A stretch of DNA of 64,000 nt, taken from positions 49,905 through 113,904 of the forward strand of contig JAFRLY010000004.1 of assembly GCA_017431005.1 (NCBI GenBank). Direction: 5' to 3'. The notes beneath the pieces are model-generated. The model worked only from the letters and a program-made list of their open reading frames with translations. It was not told the origin of the DNA and ran no database searches. This stretch comes from Clostridia bacterium. Its GTDB lineage: Bacteria; Bacillota; Clostridia; Christensenellales; Aristaeellaceae. Numbering within the stretch: the first letter of the stretch is position 1; the number at the start of each line of letters is the position of its first letter. The position numbers and the translations under genes were made by a program. Shown here in pieces: positions 1-6,622 of the stretch.

Positions 1-27
1 TCCTTCCGTTTTATCTCCTTCTGTTCC

Positions 28-1119
28 TTACTTCCCTGCCAGTTTCAGCAGGATCTGCTCCATCCGCGCCATATTCCGTTCCATCTCCAGCGCCAGGGCA
101 AACTGCGCCCTGGCCCGGTCCAGGTTCTGATCAGGCCGGTGGATTTTGAAATACACATCGCCGTTCAGATGGTCCGCCAGGAAGCGGATACCGTTCTCAA
201 AGGTCATCATCCAGGCGCCTTTTGCCAGAGAAAGGATTTCCGGTTTCTCAAGTACCGGACCCAGCTCCCGCAGATAGCCCCGTGCAAAGGCCTGCATCTT
301 ATCCAGGTCCAGCCAGACCTTGCTCAGGTCCCGCTCATCCTCCGCCGCCGTGCTCGCGCCGACCCGGATCGCGTCCCCGAAATCGTACGCCAGCAGGCCC
401 GGCATGACGGTATCCAGATCCACCACGCAGACGGCCTTTCCGGTATGCCGGTCAATGAGAATATTATTCACCTTTGTATCGTTGTGGGTCACACGCAGCG
501 GCAGGATGCCATGCCGGTACTGATCCAGCAGCGCCGATGTTTCCGGACCTCTTTCCCGCGCAAAGCGCAGCTCTTCCTCCACCGTATCCAGCTTACCGGC
601 CGCGTTCCGCCGTGCCGCGTCCTCCAGCTGCTCCATCCGGTGAGGCGTGTCATGAAAGCCGGCAATGGTCTCGTACAGCGTATCCGCCGGATAATCCAGC
701 AGCCGCTGGCTGAAAAGCCCGAACACGCGGCCGCATTCCTCCAGCATTTCCGGTGAATCCGGCAGATCCGGGCTCATGGTGTCCGGCACAAAGAGGAAGC
801 TCCGCCAGACACTTCCCTCCTCATCCGTCACAAACAAGGCGCCGTTCCTGGCCGGGATCAGCAGCATGGTTTCCCGCCGGGGATCCCCGCCCTCTTCCGT
901 GATTTTCCGGCGCAGGAAATCTGTCACATGCCGGATGTTCTCCATCACCTCAGCGGGCTTCACGAACACATAGCCGTTAATCCGCTGCAGGATGTACCGG
1001 TCCTCCGTCCCCTCCGCCGTAACCAGGAAGGTATCGTTAATATGGCCGTTTCCGAAGGGCGTCACGGTTTTTGCTCCTTCCGGATAGGCAAACGCGTTTA
1101 CCATTGCGTCAAGATTCAT
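28..1119 (-). CDS. Phosphotransferase-family sugar kinase (NahK-like)
   Basis: Predicted cytoplasmic kinase of the aminoglycoside phosphotransferase (APH/ChoK-like) superfamily, 363 residues; best remembered match is N-acetylhexosamine 1-kinase type proteins. An N-terminal nucleotide loop reads FGNGHINDTF, the catalytic (Brenner) loop reads VTHNDTKVNNI and the metal-binding stretch VVDLDTV, so all key residues look intact. The reading frame extends 34 codons upstream, but I start at the ATG at 1119 because it has AGAAAGGAAG upstream and because a good promoter sits at 1204-1232, which leaves the upstream extension mostly outside the transcript. The gene reads toward the left edge, so further genes of its operon may lie outside the window. 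Family is confident; the sugar substrate is not. Confidence 0.8.
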   Translation of the reverse strand: MNLDAMVNAFAYPEGAKTVTPFGNGHINDTFLVTAEGTEDRYILQRINGYVFVKPAEVMENIRHVTDFLRRKITEEGGDPRRETMLLIPARNGALFVTDEEGSVWRSFLFVPDTMSPDLPDSPEMLEECGRVFGLFSQRLLDYPADTLYETIAGFHDTPHRMEQLEDAARRNAAGKLDTVEEELRFARERGPETSALLDQYRHGILPLRVTHNDTKVNNILIDRHTGKAVCVVDLDTVMPGLLAYDFGDAIRVGASTAAEDERDLSKVWLDLDKMQAFARGYLRELGPVLEKPEILSLAKGAWMMTFENGIRFLADHLNGDVYFKIHRPDQNLDRARAQFALALEMERNMARMEQILLKLAGK

Positions 1120-1203
1120 GCCCCGTTCAGCTTCCTTTCTCCGGACGGTTTTCCGGAGAAGCCCCGTCCGTGATGGTTTGTATTGTCTTTTCCGGTTCGG
1201 TCC

Positions 1204-1232
1204 ATTATACCGGGGAGGCACGGGATTGTAAA
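1204..1232 (-). promoter_or_regulatory. Sigma-A promoter of the kinase gene
   Basis: On the minus strand TTTACA (1227-1232), a 17-base spacer and a perfect TATAAT (1204-1209). It leaves a leader of roughly 80 bases before the kinase ATG at 1119. Confidence 0.7.
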
Positions 1233-1332
1233 GATTTGTAAAGTTTTATCCGTATTTTCGCTTCCGGCAGCTGCCATCCCTCCCGGAAGGCCGTATCAAA
1301 GTATGAGAGTTGACGGAAAGGAGGAAGCAACG

Positions 1333-1533
1333 ATGGAAAAGAAGCTCAGTCAGCTGTTCGATTATCAGAGGTTCGCCGGAAATGCCGCCCTGCAGGAAGT
1401 CATCGACTCCGTACACGAGCGCTACAGCAGCAGTGTCAGAAGACTGGATCCGGAAAGCCTGTTTCAGGTTTCAGCCGCCGGCACCCCCGAAAACTGCCGG
1501 GTGAACAATAAGAACGGATTTCTGGATCTTTAA
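1333..1533 (+). CDS. 66-residue leader-like peptide, orphan copy
   Basis: Small soluble protein of 66 residues with no known function. It aligns without gaps to the peptide at 4022-4222: about 30 of 66 positions are identical, including the block VIDSVH-RYS and the motif V-AAG-P near residue 50. After that motif the two tails diverge completely; this one ends with a single Cys and a hydrophobic FLDL. It has a very strong ribosome site (AAAGGAGG, 8 bases before the ATG), stands alone, and is closed by its own terminator. I see no convincing sigma-A promoter in front of it. The layout (conserved front, L--V-AAG junction, variable tail) resembles Nif11-type RiPP leaders, but no modification enzyme is adjacent; an anti-sigma or sigma-dependent role is equally possible. 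Confidence 0.75.
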   Translation: MEKKLSQLFDYQRFAGNAALQEVIDSVHERYSSSVRRLDPESLFQVSAAGTPENCRVNNKNGFLDL

Positions 1534-1561
1534 TCCCGGGAATCTCCGGTAAACGAACAGA

Positions 1562-1587
1562 GCTGCCCTCACAGGGCGGCCTTTTTT
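1562..1587 (+). terminator. Intrinsic terminator of the orphan peptide gene
   Basis: Eight-pair stem (GCTGCCCT / AGGGCGGC, one G-T pair) with a CAC loop, followed by CTTTTTT. It overlaps the last codons of the convergent MATE gene. Confidence 0.75.
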
Positions 1588-2924
1588 GCTGTGTTCCGGA
1601 ATACAGGCAGCTTCCGGAATTCAATCAGATATACCAGAGAGCTCAGGCTCCAGGTGAAAGGATATATCCAGTAAATCAGCCGGATATCATGCAACGCCTG
1701 TCCCAGCGTCAGAAGCACCAGTACCCGGACAGCGCACCAGCAAGCCAGCATGACCAGCATCGGAGTCATGGGCTTGCCCAGCCCGCGCATAACCGCACTC
1801 GCCGTGTGGGAGAAACCGCACAGACAGTAGAAGAAGGCGCAGACGGTCGTCCGTCCGGACCCGAAACGCACAATTGCCGGATCCGCGTTGAACAGAGCGA
1901 TCAGGTTCGGTGCAAGGAACCAGGCCGCCGCCCCGAAGGCCAGCAGCAGGCCGCCAGTACAGGCCAGGCCGAATCGGGCGCCTTCACGCACGCGGTCCGT
2001 TCTGCCTGCCCCCATGTTCTGGGATACAAAGGTGGTCAGCGCCATCGAGAAAGCTGTCACCGGGAGGAACATAAAGCCCTCCACCTTCATGCTCGCGCCG
2101 ATGCCGGCCATGGCTTCCCGGCCGAAGCTGTTGATGTAGGACTGAATCAGCATGTTGGACAGATCGATGACGCAGCCCTGTATTGCCGTAGGGAAACCGT
2201 AACGGACAATGTATTTCAGGTTTCCGGCATCAATCCGGATCAGTTTCGGTTCCACGCGGATGGACTCCCGGGTGCGCAGCAGCTTCCGGCCAACCAGTAC
2301 CAGGCTGAGCACTTCCGACAGTACAGTAGCCAGCGCAGCGCCTTCCACGTCCATATGAAAAAGCGTGATGAAAACAATATCCAGAACAATATTGGTCAGG
2401 GAACTGATCACCAGGCATTTCAGCGGATACCGGCTTTCCCCGGAAGCCTGCAGGATGCTGACAGACATGTTGTACATGATCAGGGCAAAGGAGCCGCCAA
2501 AATAAACCTGCAGATACGTGCAGGCACGCGGAAGCACGCTTTCCGGCGTTCCCATCAGCCGGAGAATCGGCGGCGTGACCCATACGCCGATCACTGTCAG
2601 CAGCACGCTGAACAGGAGACCAAGCGCGGTCGCCGTATGTACAGCTTTCCGGGTTCCCTCATCGTCGCCGGCTCCGATATGCCGGGCCACGATGATTCCG
2701 GCCCCGGTAGCGAAGCCGGCCACGAAGCCCACCATCAGATAGGTATAGGAAGAAGTGGAGGTGACGGCCGCCAGCGCGTCTGTGTCCAGATAATTACCCA
2801 CAATCAGGGCGTCCACCGTATTATAGAGCTGCTGAAAAAAATAACCGGCCAGAATCGGCAGCGCGAACCCAAGCATCTTCCCCCGGATGCTTCCCTCGGT
2901 CATCAGATTGCCGTTCGCCGTCAT
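1569..2924 (-). CDS. MATE family multidrug/cation antiporter
   Basis: Inner-membrane Na+- or H+-coupled exporter of the multidrug and toxic compound extrusion family, 451 residues and about 12 membrane helices in two homologous halves. The front reads MTEGSIRGKM then ALPILAG, followed by QQLYNTVDALIVG, which is the standard MATE first-helix region (NorM/DinF-like branch). I chose the ATG at 2924: it has GGAGG eight bases upstream, and the upstream ATG at 2969 falls inside the promoter spacer at 2960-2988, so it would not be transcribed. Substrate cannot be read from sequence. The gene is monocistronic, convergent with the orphan peptide gene and divergent from the Nudix gene. Confidence 0.92.
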   Translation of the reverse strand: MTANGNLMTEGSIRGKMLGFALPILAGYFFQQLYNTVDALIVGNYLDTDALAAVTSTSSYTYLMVGFVAGFATGAGIIVARHIGAGDDEGTRKAVHTATALGLLFSVLLTVIGVWVTPPILRLMGTPESVLPRACTYLQVYFGGSFALIMYNMSVSILQASGESRYPLKCLVISSLTNIVLDIVFITLFHMDVEGAALATVLSEVLSLVLVGRKLLRTRESIRVEPKLIRIDAGNLKYIVRYGFPTAIQGCVIDLSNMLIQSYINSFGREAMAGIGASMKVEGFMFLPVTAFSMALTTFVSQNMGAGRTDRVREGARFGLACTGGLLLAFGAAAWFLAPNLIALFNADPAIVRFGSGRTTVCAFFYCLCGFSHTASAVMRGLGKPMTPMLVMLACWCAVRVLVLLTLGQALHDIRLIYWIYPFTWSLSSLVYLIEFRKLPVFRNTAKKAAL

Positions 2925-2959
2925 ATTCCAGGCCTCCGGTTCCATGTTTTTCGGGGCGT

Positions 2960-2988
2960 ATTGTACCATGGCCGTCTGAAAAGAACAA
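2960..2988 (-). promoter_or_regulatory. Promoter of the MATE gene
   Basis: Minus strand TTGTTC (2983-2988), 17-base spacer, TACAAT (2960-2965) preceded by an extended TG. Confidence 0.6.
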
Positions 2989-3001
2989 GAGCCGCGGCTG
3001 C

Positions 3002-3028
3002 TTGATTCCCGGCTGTCTCAGGTATAAA
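3002..3028 (+). promoter_or_regulatory. Possible promoter of the Nudix gene
   Basis: TTGATT (3002-3007), a short 15-base spacer and TATAAA (3023-3028). The spacer is shorter than ideal, so this is only a candidate. Confidence 0.35.
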
Positions 3029-3063
3029 ATGGACTGCAGAAAAGCCGATGGGAGGAACAGAAA

Positions 3064-3723
3064 ATGAAAGGCCCCGTCATCACCCCGGATCAGATCAAAC
3101 CGATGCTTGAAACCCCGTTCCTGCGGGTTGCCGATATCCAGTACGCGGAAGGCAGGCACTACTATACCGCCACCCGGCGTCCGGTCGGCGAGCTGACCGC
3201 CGTCAGGCCGGAGACAGAATTCCTTCGGATGGCGCCGGACGCTGCCACCTGCATTGTCATCCTGCGCACGCCGGACTGCGAACCCCGGCTGCTGCTGACG
3301 CGGGAATACCGCTATCCGGCCGGCCGTTTCCTGCTGTCCCCGCCGGCCGGACTGATCGATCCCGCCGATCTGGAAGAGGAACAGCCGGCGCTGAGCACAG
3401 CCCTGCGCGAAATCCAGGAGGAAACCGGGATTTCCGCCCGGCCTGTCCGGCTGGAGCTGGTCAGTCCCCTGCTTTTCTCCACCCCCGGCATAACCGATGA
3501 AAGCAATGCGCTGGTCCTGGCGGTCTATGATCTGCCGGATCTTTCACAGCTGAGCCAGAAGGGAGCTGTCGGGACTGAATGCTTTGACGGCTTCCGCCTG
3601 CTGACCCGCCCGGAGGCCGCGGAGGTGCTGCGCAGGGGCCGGGACGAGGAGGGACATTTCTTCTCCGTCTATACCTGGGCCGCCCTGACCTGGTTTGTTT
3701 CCGGGCTCTGGGAAAGCGCCTGA
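3064..3723 (+). CDS. Nudix hydrolase (ADP-ribose pyrophosphatase-like)
   Basis: Cytoplasmic Nudix hydrolase of 219 residues, most like enzymes that split ADP-ribose or related nucleoside diphosphate sugars. The Nudix box begins at G96 and closes with REIQEETGI (R115-I123), so the metal-binding REUXEEXGU core is intact, but the loop between the first Gly and the RE pair is about five residues longer than the canonical spacing. The preceding EYRYPAGRF stretch is typical of the NudF/ADPRase group. GGAGG lies eight bases before the ATG. A second, more standard paralogue is at 45938-46504. Exact substrate unknown. Confidence 0.85.
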   Translation: MKGPVITPDQIKPMLETPFLRVADIQYAEGRHYYTATRRPVGELTAVRPETEFLRMAPDAATCIVILRTPDCEPRLLLTREYRYPAGRFLLSPPAGLIDPADLEEEQPALSTALREIQEETGISARPVRLELVSPLLFSTPGITDESNALVLAVYDLPDLSQLSQKGAVGTECFDGFRLLTRPEAAEVLRRGRDEEGHFFSVYTWAALTWFVSGLWESA

Positions 3724-3895
3724 CGCGCTCCGTCCCGGCAGTATATTCCCACTTTTCTCCCACTGTTTGATATGAATATTTCCGCATTTGTTTTCTGTTT
3801 CCCACTATAAATGCCATTTTATGTAAAAATGTTTCCCTGCATGGGACATTCCTCCACATTCGCGGCCTTTTTCAGGCCCGGTCATCCTGTTTCCC

Positions 3896-3924
3896 ACGCC
3901 GGATATGTCCGGCGCAGTTTTTAC
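3896..3924 (+). terminator. Terminator-like hairpin upstream of the sigma operon
   Basis: Perfect seven-pair stem CGCCGGA / TCCGGCG (3897-3914) with a TATG loop, followed by CAG and TTTTTA. Probably ends the Nudix transcript about 170 bases after its stop codon. The rest of the 3724-4021 gap is AT-rich and holds only this hairpin and the candidate promoter that follows. Confidence 0.5.
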
Positions 3925-3953
3925 TGGACTTTTGCAGGCAATAATGAGATAAT
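3925..3953 (+). promoter_or_regulatory. Candidate promoter of the peptide-sigma-DUF1622 operon
   Basis: TGGACT (3925-3930), 17-base spacer and GATAAT (3948-3953) with an extended TG two bases upstream. Imperfect -35; an additional ECF-type promoter closer to the start codon is not excluded. Confidence 0.4.
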
Positions 3954-4021
3954 AAACTGGCTATAAACCCGGTATGATTCTCCCCCGGTAAGGGTTTCCG
4001 CGGGAAAGAGAGGAAAATTAT

Positions 4022-4222
4022 ATGGAAAGCAAACTGAAAAAGCTGTTTGATTTTCAGAAATTTGAGGACAACGCTGATCTCCGGCAGGTTATCGATTCCG
4101 TTCACGCGCGCTACAGCGGCAATGTCACAAAGCTGTCCCTGGATGATCTGGAATGGGTGAATGCCGCGGGAGATCCCGACATGGGCATGATGAATAAGGA
4201 TGCGGAGAAGAAACGGCCATGA
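4022..4222 (+). CDS. 66-residue leader-like peptide coupled to sigma factor
   Basis: Small soluble protein of unknown function and paralogue of the peptide at 1333-1533. Conserved features are the amphipathic front (KLKKLFDFQKF), the block VIDSVHARYS around residues 24-32 and L--VNAAGDP around 43-52. The tail after AAGDP is charged and ends KKRP, unlike its paralogue. Its stop codon overlaps the ATG of the sigma factor gene (ATGA), so the two are translationally coupled and made in fixed ratio. GAGAGG precedes the start. The pairing suggests that the peptide controls, or is controlled by, the sigma factor. I do not recognise a named family; the C-terminal junction is reminiscent of RiPP leaders. 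Confidence 0.8.
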   Translation: MESKLKKLFDFQKFEDNADLRQVIDSVHARYSGNVTKLSLDDLEWVNAAGDPDMGMMNKDAEKKRP

Positions 4223-4704
4223 CCTCATACAGTGCAGAACAGATCTATGAGCTATACCAGCCCAAGGTGATAAGCTATATCCGCGCCAGGGTGCACGGAC
4301 AGGCCAACGCGGAGGACCTCTGCTCCGACGTATTCGAGAAGGTTTTCCGCAAGCTTCCGGACTACGATCCGTCCAAGGCCGCCATAGGCACCTGGGTCTT
4401 TACCATTACGCGCAACACCGTCATAGACTACTTCCGCCGTTCCAGGCCTGCCGAGGAGCTGGATGAAAACCTGTCGGATGATTCGGAAGTGGATGAGAAC
4501 CTCCTGAGCAACGAATCCCTCAGCGAGCTGGCTTCTGCTCTCCGGTCCCTTCCGCAGCAGCTGATGGATATTATTGTGCTGCGCTACTATGACGGAAAGC
4601 CGCTGACTGAGATTGCCGAAATGATGGGGCTCAGCTACGGTGCCGTCAAGCTGCGCCACCAGAACGCCCTGATGCTCCTGCGGGAGAAGCTGCACGACGA
4701 CTGA
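4219..4704 (+). CDS. ECF-like sigma-70 family RNA polymerase sigma factor
   Basis: Alternative sigma factor of 161 residues with only regions 2 and 4, as in the ECF group. Region 2 spans about residues 8-75 and includes the promoter-melting stretch GTWVFTITRNTVIDYFRR. Region 4 spans about 103-156 with the helix-turn-helix LTEIAEMMGLSYGAVKLR. The linker (about 78-100) is very acidic. The start codon overlaps the stop of the upstream 66-residue peptide, and GGAGAAG in the peptide's end serves as ribosome site. No classical anti-sigma factor (zinc-binding or transmembrane) is encoded beside it; the candidates are the peptide before it and the DUF1622 membrane protein after it. Confidence 0.92.
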   Translation: MTSYSAEQIYELYQPKVISYIRARVHGQANAEDLCSDVFEKVFRKLPDYDPSKAAIGTWVFTITRNTVIDYFRRSRPAEELDENLSDDSEVDENLLSNESLSELASALRSLPQQLMDIIVLRYYDGKPLTEIAEMMGLSYGAVKLRHQNALMLLREKLHDD

Positions 4705-4721
4705 GAACATGGAGGAAACAC

Positions 4722-5048
4722 ATGATATTCGGAGCAATCAAAGGTGTTTTTGACCAGGTTGTGAATTACGGCATACTGGTGCTTGAAATCGTCGGCGCCC
4801 TGGTGATTCTTTACTTTTCGGGCAAAACCATCTGGTATATGTTCCACCGGGAGCATTCGCGCAGCCATGCCGCCATGACCACGGGCATCACCACCGCCCT
4901 GAACCTGCTGCTGGGCAGCGAGGTGCTGAAAACCATCATCGCTCCGGGCTGGACGGATATCGGCATGACGTGTGCCATTCTGGTCATGCGCGCCGGTGTC
5001 ACCTTCCTGCTGGTCTGGGAAAGCAAGCACGAAACACATGCGGACTGA
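4722..5048 (+). CDS. DUF1622 family small membrane protein
   Basis: Membrane protein of 108 residues with about three helices: roughly 15-38, 55-74 and 83-101. The pattern LEIVGALVILY, then LNLLLGSEVLKTII, then a Trp-containing turn and a final Arg-bearing helix matches DUF1622 (COG4828) as I remember it; no function is known for that family. It follows the sigma gene by 17 bases with its own GGAGG site, so it is the third gene of the peptide-sigma operon. In that position it could be a membrane sensor or a target of the sigma factor. This is inference from position only. Confidence 0.75.
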   Translation: MIFGAIKGVFDQVVNYGILVLEIVGALVILYFSGKTIWYMFHREHSRSHAAMTTGITTALNLLLGSEVLKTIIAPGWTDIGMTCAILVMRAGVTFLLVWESKHETHAD

Positions 5049-5083
5049 CAGACCGTTTTTTCATGATACCCTTTTGCCGGCTG

Positions 5084-5100
5084 CCGGCAGTTTCTGCCGG
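5084..5100 (+). promoter_or_regulatory. Perfect inverted repeat upstream of uxaC
   Basis: CCGGCAG-TTT-CTGCCGG, seven-base arms, 33 bases before the uxaC ATG. No T-run follows, so it is more likely an operator or a leader hairpin than a terminator. Confidence 0.35.
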
Positions 5101-5132
5101 ATCAAGTGAAATAAAGAAAGGATGACCTTGCC

Positions 5133-6551
5133 ATGAAAGCCTTTTTGGACCAGAATTTTCTGCTGAACACTGAAGCCGCCCGCGTCCTGTATCACGAAGC
5201 GGCGAAGGAATGCCCGATTATTGACTATCACTGCCATCTGAGCCCGAAGGAAATCTGGGAGGACATCCGTTATGACAACATTACCCAGGTCTGGCTGGGC
5301 GGAGATCACTATAAATGGCGGCTGATGCGTTCCGCCGGCGTGCCGGAGAAATATATCACCGGCGATGCCAGCGAACATGAGAAATTCCTGAAATTCGCCG
5401 AGGTGCTGAGCAAGGCCATCGGCAATCCCATTTATCACTGGAGCCATCTGGAGCTCCGCCGCTTCTTCGGCTATGAAGGCGTTCTGAACAAGGACACCGC
5501 CGAGGAGGTCTGGAAGCTGACGGAAGAAAAGCTGCACAGCGAGGGCTTCAGCAGCCGCGGCCTGATCATGATGAGCAACGTGGATACCATCTGCACCACC
5601 GACGATCCGGTGGACAGCCTGGAATACCATGAAAAGCTGGATGCCGACAAATCCTTCCCTGTCACCGTGCTGCCCGCCTGGCGGCCTGACAAGGCCATGA
5701 ACCTGGAGAAGGAAACCTGGCCGGATTATCTGGCGCAGCTGTCCGCGGTATCCGGCGTGAAGGTGGATTCCTTCGCTGCCCTGAAGAAGGCCCTGCATGT
5801 GCGGCTGGATTTCTTTGCCGCCCATCACTGCAGCCTCAGCGACCATGCCCTGAACTATGTGATGTACGCGCCGGCCACCGAAGAGCAGATGGAAGCGATT
5901 TTCGCCGCCCGTCTGGCCGGAAAGCTCCCCTCCGCCGAAGAGGAAGCCGCCTTCAAGTTCGCCTTTATGAACGCCATGGCGGAAGAATACCACACCCGCA
6001 ACTGGGTGATGCAGCTCCACTACGGCTGCCGCCGCGACAACAACCTGCCCATGTTCCGCAAGCTGGGCCCCGACACCGGGTTTGACTGTGTGGACAATTC
6101 CGCTCCCTCCGCTCAGACCGCCGCGTTCCTCGGCTGCCTGCAGGACAAGGGCATCCTGCCCAAGACCATTCTGTATTCGCTGAACACCAACGATAACGCC
6201 GCCATCGACACGATTCTCGGCTGTTTCCAGAGCGATGAGGCCGTCGGTAAGATCCAGCACGGCTCCGCCTGGTGGTTCAATGATCACTTCCAGGGCATGA
6301 CCGAACAGCTGACCTCCCTGGGCAACCTGGGATACCTGGCCGGCTTCGTCGGCATGCTGACGGACAGCCGCTCCTTCCTCAGCTATCCCCGGCATGAGTA
6401 TTTCCGCCGCATCCTGTGCCGTCTCTTCGGCCAGTGGGTGGAGGAAGGCTTCTATCCCGAGGATCTGGAAACCCTGAAGGGCGTCGTGCGGGATATCTGC
6501 TACAACAACGCCAGGAACTACTTCGCCTTCGCCAAAAAGGAAGGCGTCTGA
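5133..6551 (+). CDS. uxaC: Glucuronate isomerase
   Basis: Converts D-glucuronate to D-fructuronate and D-galacturonate to D-tagaturonate, the first step of hexuronate catabolism, in the cytoplasm. At 472 residues it has the usual length. Like other amidohydrolase-superfamily members it carries an HxH metal motif (H33, H35 in DYHCHLSPKE), and the family signatures YKWRLMRSAGV, WNDHFQGM-type WWFNDHF and DSRSFLSYPRHEYFRR are visible. No other uronate genes (uxaB, uxaA, kdgK) are adjacent; the gene stands alone behind the DUF1622 gene. It would process uronic acids released by enzymes such as the GH105 hydrolase at 25644-26684, but that link is inference. Confidence 0.96.
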   Translation: MKAFLDQNFLLNTEAARVLYHEAAKECPIIDYHCHLSPKEIWEDIRYDNITQVWLGGDHYKWRLMRSAGVPEKYITGDASEHEKFLKFAEVLSKAIGNPIYHWSHLELRRFFGYEGVLNKDTAEEVWKLTEEKLHSEGFSSRGLIMMSNVDTICTTDDPVDSLEYHEKLDADKSFPVTVLPAWRPDKAMNLEKETWPDYLAQLSAVSGVKVDSFAALKKALHVRLDFFAAHHCSLSDHALNYVMYAPATEEQMEAIFAARLAGKLPSAEEEAAFKFAFMNAMAEEYHTRNWVMQLHYGCRRDNNLPMFRKLGPDTGFDCVDNSAPSAQTAAFLGCLQDKGILPKTILYSLNTNDNAAIDTILGCFQSDEAVGKIQHGSAWWFNDHFQGMTEQLTSLGNLGYLAGFVGMLTDSRSFLSYPRHEYFRRILCRLFGQWVEEGFYPEDLETLKGVVRDICYNNARNYFAFAKKEGV

Positions 6552-6569
6552 TTCCCAATGTACACTGCA

Positions 6570-6592
6570 GCGTCAGGAGCAATTCCTGGCGC
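6570..6592 (+). terminator. Weak hairpin after uxaC
   Basis: Nine-pair stem GCGTCAGGA / TCCTGGCGC with a five-base loop; only a broken T-rich run follows, so termination may be partial and the MutS-like gene may be read through. Confidence 0.35.
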
Positions 6593-6622
6593 TGTTATCC
6601 TTTCACACAGGAGTAAGCATGT

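Noticed and set aside
1333-4222. Naming the two 66-residue peptides as Nif11 RiPP precursors
   Set aside because: The layout is similar but the leader lacks the usual double-Gly end, and no modification or export enzyme is adjacent; I keep it as a hypothesis only.
5041-5132. Reading the CCGGCAG-TTT-CTGCCGG palindrome as the terminator of the DUF1622 gene
   Set aside because: No T-run follows on the plus strand; the bases after it are A-rich.
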